NCBI RefSeq assembly: GCF_029227915.1 | Contig: NC_079876.1 | Coordinates: forward strand, 9,612,001-9,676,000 | Direction: 5' to 3' | Length of the DNA: 64,000 bases | DNA from: Hydractinia symbiolongicarpus | Taxonomy: Eukaryota > Cnidaria > Hydrozoa > Anthoathecata > Hydractiniidae | Part shown: piece by piece, positions 60,399 through 64,000 of the stretch | Position numbering within the stretch: the stretch's first letter is position 1 | Layout: every line of letters begins with the position of its first letter | The notes under the pieces: generated by a model | Seen by the model: the letters and a program-made list of their open reading frames with translations, nothing else | Database searches by the model: none | Told to the model about the DNA's origin: nothing | Translations under genes and position numbers: made by a program

Positions 60399-63380
60399 GG
60401 ACTTAATTGAATTAACTATGGTCTGTGACATGATAAATGTGATTAAGGAGACAATTGGACTTCAAGAATAAACATTCTTCTTAATTTAAGGTGATTACCG
60501 GTACTCAGCGATTACACGGGGCGTTGTGGTAGCACTTCATTAAAAAAATTACGTTAAAAAGTCATTTTTTACTGTGGGACCAATCTTAGCCGTTATCACG
60601 CGCTGAAGAATTAGTGAAAGTTTCAAGAAGTACATTTCATTGACTTTCTAACGGTGACAGTCCGTTTGAGTTAAAACAATTGGGTCACATATTCGTACCA
60701 ACATGTATTTAGCGATATTTTTCTGATATTACTAGGTTGCATCGTTTTTAACAATGAAACGATTGTCTGTGGGACTTAATTGAACTAACTTTGGACTCTG
60801 ACCTGATAAATGTGATAAATGAGACAACTGGACTCCACGAAATAACATTCTTCTTAATTTGACGTGATTGCCAGAACTCAGCGATTACACTGGGCGCTGT
60901 GGTAGCGCTTCATTTAAAAATTTAGATAAAAAAACCAATTTTTACTGTGAGACCAATCCTAGCCGTTATCGCGCGCTGAAGAAATAGCGACAGTTTCAAA
61001 AACTACATTTCATTGACTTTCTAACGGTGTCAGTCCGTTTGAGTTAAAACGATTGGGTCACATATTCGTACCAACATGTATTTGGCGATATTTTTCTGAC
61101 ATTACTAGGTTGAATTGCTTTTAACAATGAAACGATTGACTGTGGGACTTAATTGAACTAACTTTGCACTGTGACCTGATAAATGTGATTAAGGAGACAA
61201 TTGGACTTCAAGAATAAACATTCTTCTTAATTTGAGGTGATTACCGGTACTCAGCGATTACACGGGGCGTTGTGGTAGCACTTCATTAAAAAAATTACAT
61301 TAAAAAGTCATTTTTTACTGTGGGACCAATCTTAGCCGTTATCACGCGCTGAAGAATTAGTGACAGTTTCAAGAAGTACATTTCATTGACTTTCTAACGG
61401 TGACAGTCCGTTTGAGTTAAAACAATTGGGTCACATATTCGTACCAACATGTATTTAGCTATATTTTTCTGATATTACTAGGTTGCATCGTTTTTAACAA
61501 TGAAACGATTGTCTGTGGGACTTAATTGAACTAACTTTGGACTCTGACCTGATAAATGTGATAAATGAGACAACTGGACTCCACGAAATAACATTCTTCT
61601 TAATTTGACGTGATTGCCAGAACTCAGCTATTACACTGGGCGCTGTGGTAGCGCTTCATTTAAAAATTTAGATAAAAAAACCAATTTTTATTGTGAGACC
61701 AATCCTAGCCGTTATCGCGCACTGAAGAAATAGCGACAGTTTCAAAAACTACATTTCATTGACTTTCTAACGGTGTCAGACCGTTTGAGTTAAAACGATT
61801 GGGTCACATATTCGTACCAACATGTATTTGGCGATATTTTTCTGACATTACTAGGTTGAATTGCTTTTAACAATGAAACGATTGACTGTGGGACTTAATT
61901 GAACTAACTGTGCACTGTGACCTGATAAATGTGATAAATGAGACAATTGGACTCCAAGAAAAAACTTTCTTCTTAATTTGACGTGATTGTCGGAACTCAG
62001 CGATTACGCTGGGCGCTGGCGTAGCGCTTTATTCAAAAATGTAGACAAATAAGTCATTTTGTGCTGTAGGACCAATCCTAGCTGTTAGGACGCGCTGAAG
62101 AAATAGAGACAGATTCAAAAACTACATTTCATTGACTTTCTAACAGTGTCAGTCCGTTTACGTTACATCGCTTGGGTCACATATTCGTGCCAACATGTAT
62201 TTAGCGATATTTTTCTGATATTACTGGTGTTGAATCGCTTTTAACAATGAAACGATTGACTGTGGGACTTAATTGAACTAACTTTGCACTGTGACCTGAT
62301 AAATGTGATAAATGAGACAATTGGACTCCAAGAAAAAACTTTCTTCTTAATTTGACGTGATTGTCGGAACTCAGCGATTACACTGGGCGCTGTGGTAGCG
62401 CTACATTTAAAAATTTAATTAAATAAGTCATTTTTACTGTGGGACCAATCCTAGCCTTTATCGCGCGCTGAAGAAATAGCGACAGGTTCAAACACTACAT
62501 TTCATTGACTTTCTAACGGTTATATCCGCTTCAGTTGCATCTGTTGCGTCACATATTCGTACCAACATGTAATTAGCGATATTTTTCTCATATTACTAGG
62601 TTGCATCGCTTTTAGCAATGAAACGATTGACTGCGGGACTTAATTGAACTAACTTTGCACTGTGACCTGATAAATGTGATAAATGAGACAATTGGACTCC
62701 AAGAAATAACATTCTTCTTTATTTGACGTGATTGTCGGAACTCAGCGATTACACTGGGCGCTGTGGTAGCGCTACATTTAAAAATTTAGATAAATAAGTC
62801 ATTTTTATTGTGGGACCAGTCCTAGCCGTTATCGCGCGCTGAAGAAATAGCGACAGTTTCAAAAACTACATCTCATTGACTTTCTAACGGTATCAATCCG
62901 CTTCAGTTGCATCGGTTGCGTCACATATTCGTACCAACATGTATTTAGCGATATTTTTCTCATATTACTAGGTTGCATCGCTTTTAAAAGTGAAACGATT
63001 GACTGTGGCACTTAATTGAACTGATTTTGGACTGTGACCTTATAAATGTTATAAGTGAGACAATTGAACTCCAGGAAATAACATTCTTTTTAATTTGACA
63101 TGATTGCCGGAACTTAGCGATTACACTGGGCGTTGTGGTAGCACTTCATTAAAAAAATTACATTAAAAAGTCATTTTTTACTGTGGGACCAATCTTAGCC
63201 GTTATCACGCGCTGAAGAATTAGTGACAGTTTCAAGAAGTACATTTCATTGACTTTCTAACGGTGACAGTCCGTTTGAGTTAAAACAATTGGGTCACATA
63301 TTCGTACCAACATGTATTTAGCTATATTTTTCTGATATTACTAGGTTGCATCGTTTTTAACAATGAAACGATTGTCTGTG
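60399..63380. repeat. E/F-G-C/F-G-C2-A2-H-I/F string, second copy of ~21629-24350
   Basis: Starts: E/F 60399, G 60772, C/F 61145, G 61518, C2 61891, A2 62265, H 62636, I/F 63008. Offsets from the left half are 38770 bp, then 38771 bp. Rare marks such as AACTGTGCACTG, TTTAGCTATATTTTTC, AACGGTTATATCCGC and the TTTTAAAAGTGAAAC tail are retained. Unit 63008 begins as type I but continues with the F-like body of 61145, starting a 5-monomer repeat. Confidence 0.9.
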
Positions 63381-64000
63381 GGACTTAATTGAACTAACTT
63401 TGGACTCTGACCTGATAAATGTGATAAATGAGACAACTGGACTCCACGAAATAACATTCTTCTTAATTTGACGTGATTGCCAGAACTCAGCGATTACACT
63501 GGGCGCTGTGGTAGCGCTTCATTTAAAAATTTAGATAAAAAAACCAATTTTTACTGTGAGACCAATCCTAGCCGTTATTGCGCGCTGAAGAAATAGCGAC
63601 AGTTTCAAAAACTACATTTCATTGACTTTCTAACGGTGTCAGACCGTTTGAGTTAAAACGATTGGGTCACATATTCGTACCAACATGTATTTGGCGATAT
63701 TTTTCTGACATTACTAGGTTGAATTGCTTTTAACAATGAAACGATTGACTGTGGGACTTAATTGAACTAACTGTGCACTGTGACCTGATAAATGTGATAA
63801 ATGAGACAATTGGACTCCAAGAAAAAACTTTCTTCTTAATTTGACGTGATTGTCGGAACTCAGCGATTACGCTGGGCGCTGGCGTAGCGCTTTATTCAAA
63901 AATGTAGACAAATAAGTCATTTTGTGCTGTAGGACCAATCCTAGCTGTTAGGACGCGCTGAAGAAATAGAGACAGATTCAAAAACTACATTTCATTGACT
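63381..64000. repeat. G unit and truncated C2 unit at the window end
   Basis: G 63381 and C2 63754 repeat G 61518 and C2 61891 at 1863 bp, sharing AACTGTGCACTG, GTCAGACCGTTTG and CAGCGATTACGCTGG. The final unit is cut at base 247 by the window edge, so the array evidently continues beyond it. Confidence 0.92.

Larger units (their letters stand above)
1..64000. repeat. Satellite DNA array, ~373-bp monomer, 172 units, spans whole window
   Basis: The whole window is one head-to-tail satellite. I placed monomer starts at the GGAC/GCAC/GAAC that follows ACTGTG. This gives 171 complete units and one partial unit (63754 onward), at a mean spacing of 372.8 bp and a range of 370-374 bp. Every unit is in the same orientation. 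No unrelated sequence, transposon or simple-repeat insertion interrupts it. Stops occur in all frames of nearly every unit, so it is not coding. Monomers belong to about ten subtypes arranged in higher-order repeats. Such an array is typical of eukaryotic centromeric, pericentromeric or other heterochromatic blocks; that location is inferred. I do not recognise the family. Strand is given as unoriented because the biological orientation is unknown. Confidence 0.98.

Noticed and set aside
1-64000. CRISPR array
   Set aside because: Repeats are ~373 bp and contiguous, with no short repeats separated by unique spacers, and no cas genes are present.
1-64000. Tandem gene array such as rDNA, 5S, histone or snRNA clusters
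   Set aside because: No recognisable rRNA, tRNA or snRNA box, internal control region or coding frame is found in the monomer, and subtypes diverge too freely for conserved genes.
1-64000. Transposon-derived array with terminal inverted repeats or a transposase remnant
   Set aside because: Monomers abut directly with no terminal inverted repeats or target duplications. No reading frame resembling a transposase or reverse transcriptase was seen. An ancient transposon origin of the monomer cannot be excluded.
1-64000. Collapse or duplication artefact of assembly as the explanation for the two similar halves
   Set aside because: The halves differ by private substitutions and by several private duplications with clean joints, which a simple assembly duplication would not create. 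Long-read confirmation remains the decisive test.
1-64000. Drosophila 1.688-type or beetle ~360-bp satellites, suggested by the similar monomer length
   Set aside because: Length alone is shared by many unrelated satellites. I do not recognise the sequence as any of these and cannot run a search.

Overview
The window is one uninterrupted tandem satellite DNA array. I divided it into 172 head-to-tail monomers: 171 complete, plus a partial one from 63754 to the window end. All lie on the same strand, with a mean period of 372.8 bp and individual lengths of 370-374 bp. By hand count the first monomer is about 38% GC. I found no protein gene, tRNA, rRNA, transposon insertion, CRISPR array, telomere repeat or unrelated spacer. 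The only long open frame is a chance product of one monomer. Tens of kilobases of non-coding satellite with higher-order structure indicate eukaryotic heterochromatin, such as a centromere, pericentromere or another large block. I do not recognise the family and cannot name the taxon.

Monomers fall into recurrent subtypes that I label A, B, C (and C2), D, E, F, G, H and I, plus hybrids between them. Types are told apart mostly by the stretch at monomer positions ~85-240 and by the last third. A block near positions 108-117 (CAGCGATTAC) and the GATATTTTTCT block near 315-325 hardly vary. Just after the first block lies a 5-bp-stem, 5-nt-loop inverted repeat whose two arms change together between subtypes.

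Layout: 1-745 lead-in monomers; 746-8951 two copies of an 11-monomer, 4103-bp higher-order repeat (HOR); 8952-12308 a related string; 12309-19021 a 10-monomer, 3730-bp repeat; 19022-24236 a B/D/E/I string followed by G/C strings; 24237-33550 a middle section with its own 2-mer, 6-mer and 3-mer expansions. From about 33.67 kb to 63.12 kb the order of the first ~24 kb recurs with the same diagnostic substitutions. The recurrence is interrupted by extra duplications of 2, 3, 4, 5 and 7 monomers and by one monomer difference at 4476/36908.

The two halves therefore look like two copies of one >20-kb super-repeat that have since diverged by unequal exchange. The nested duplications are recorded as changes of coordinate offset (32059, 33179, 38027, 36535, 36162, 38770, 38771) between matching monomers. 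The array appears to be driven by recombination, with no transcription unit visible. All comparisons were made by reading; no alignment software was run.
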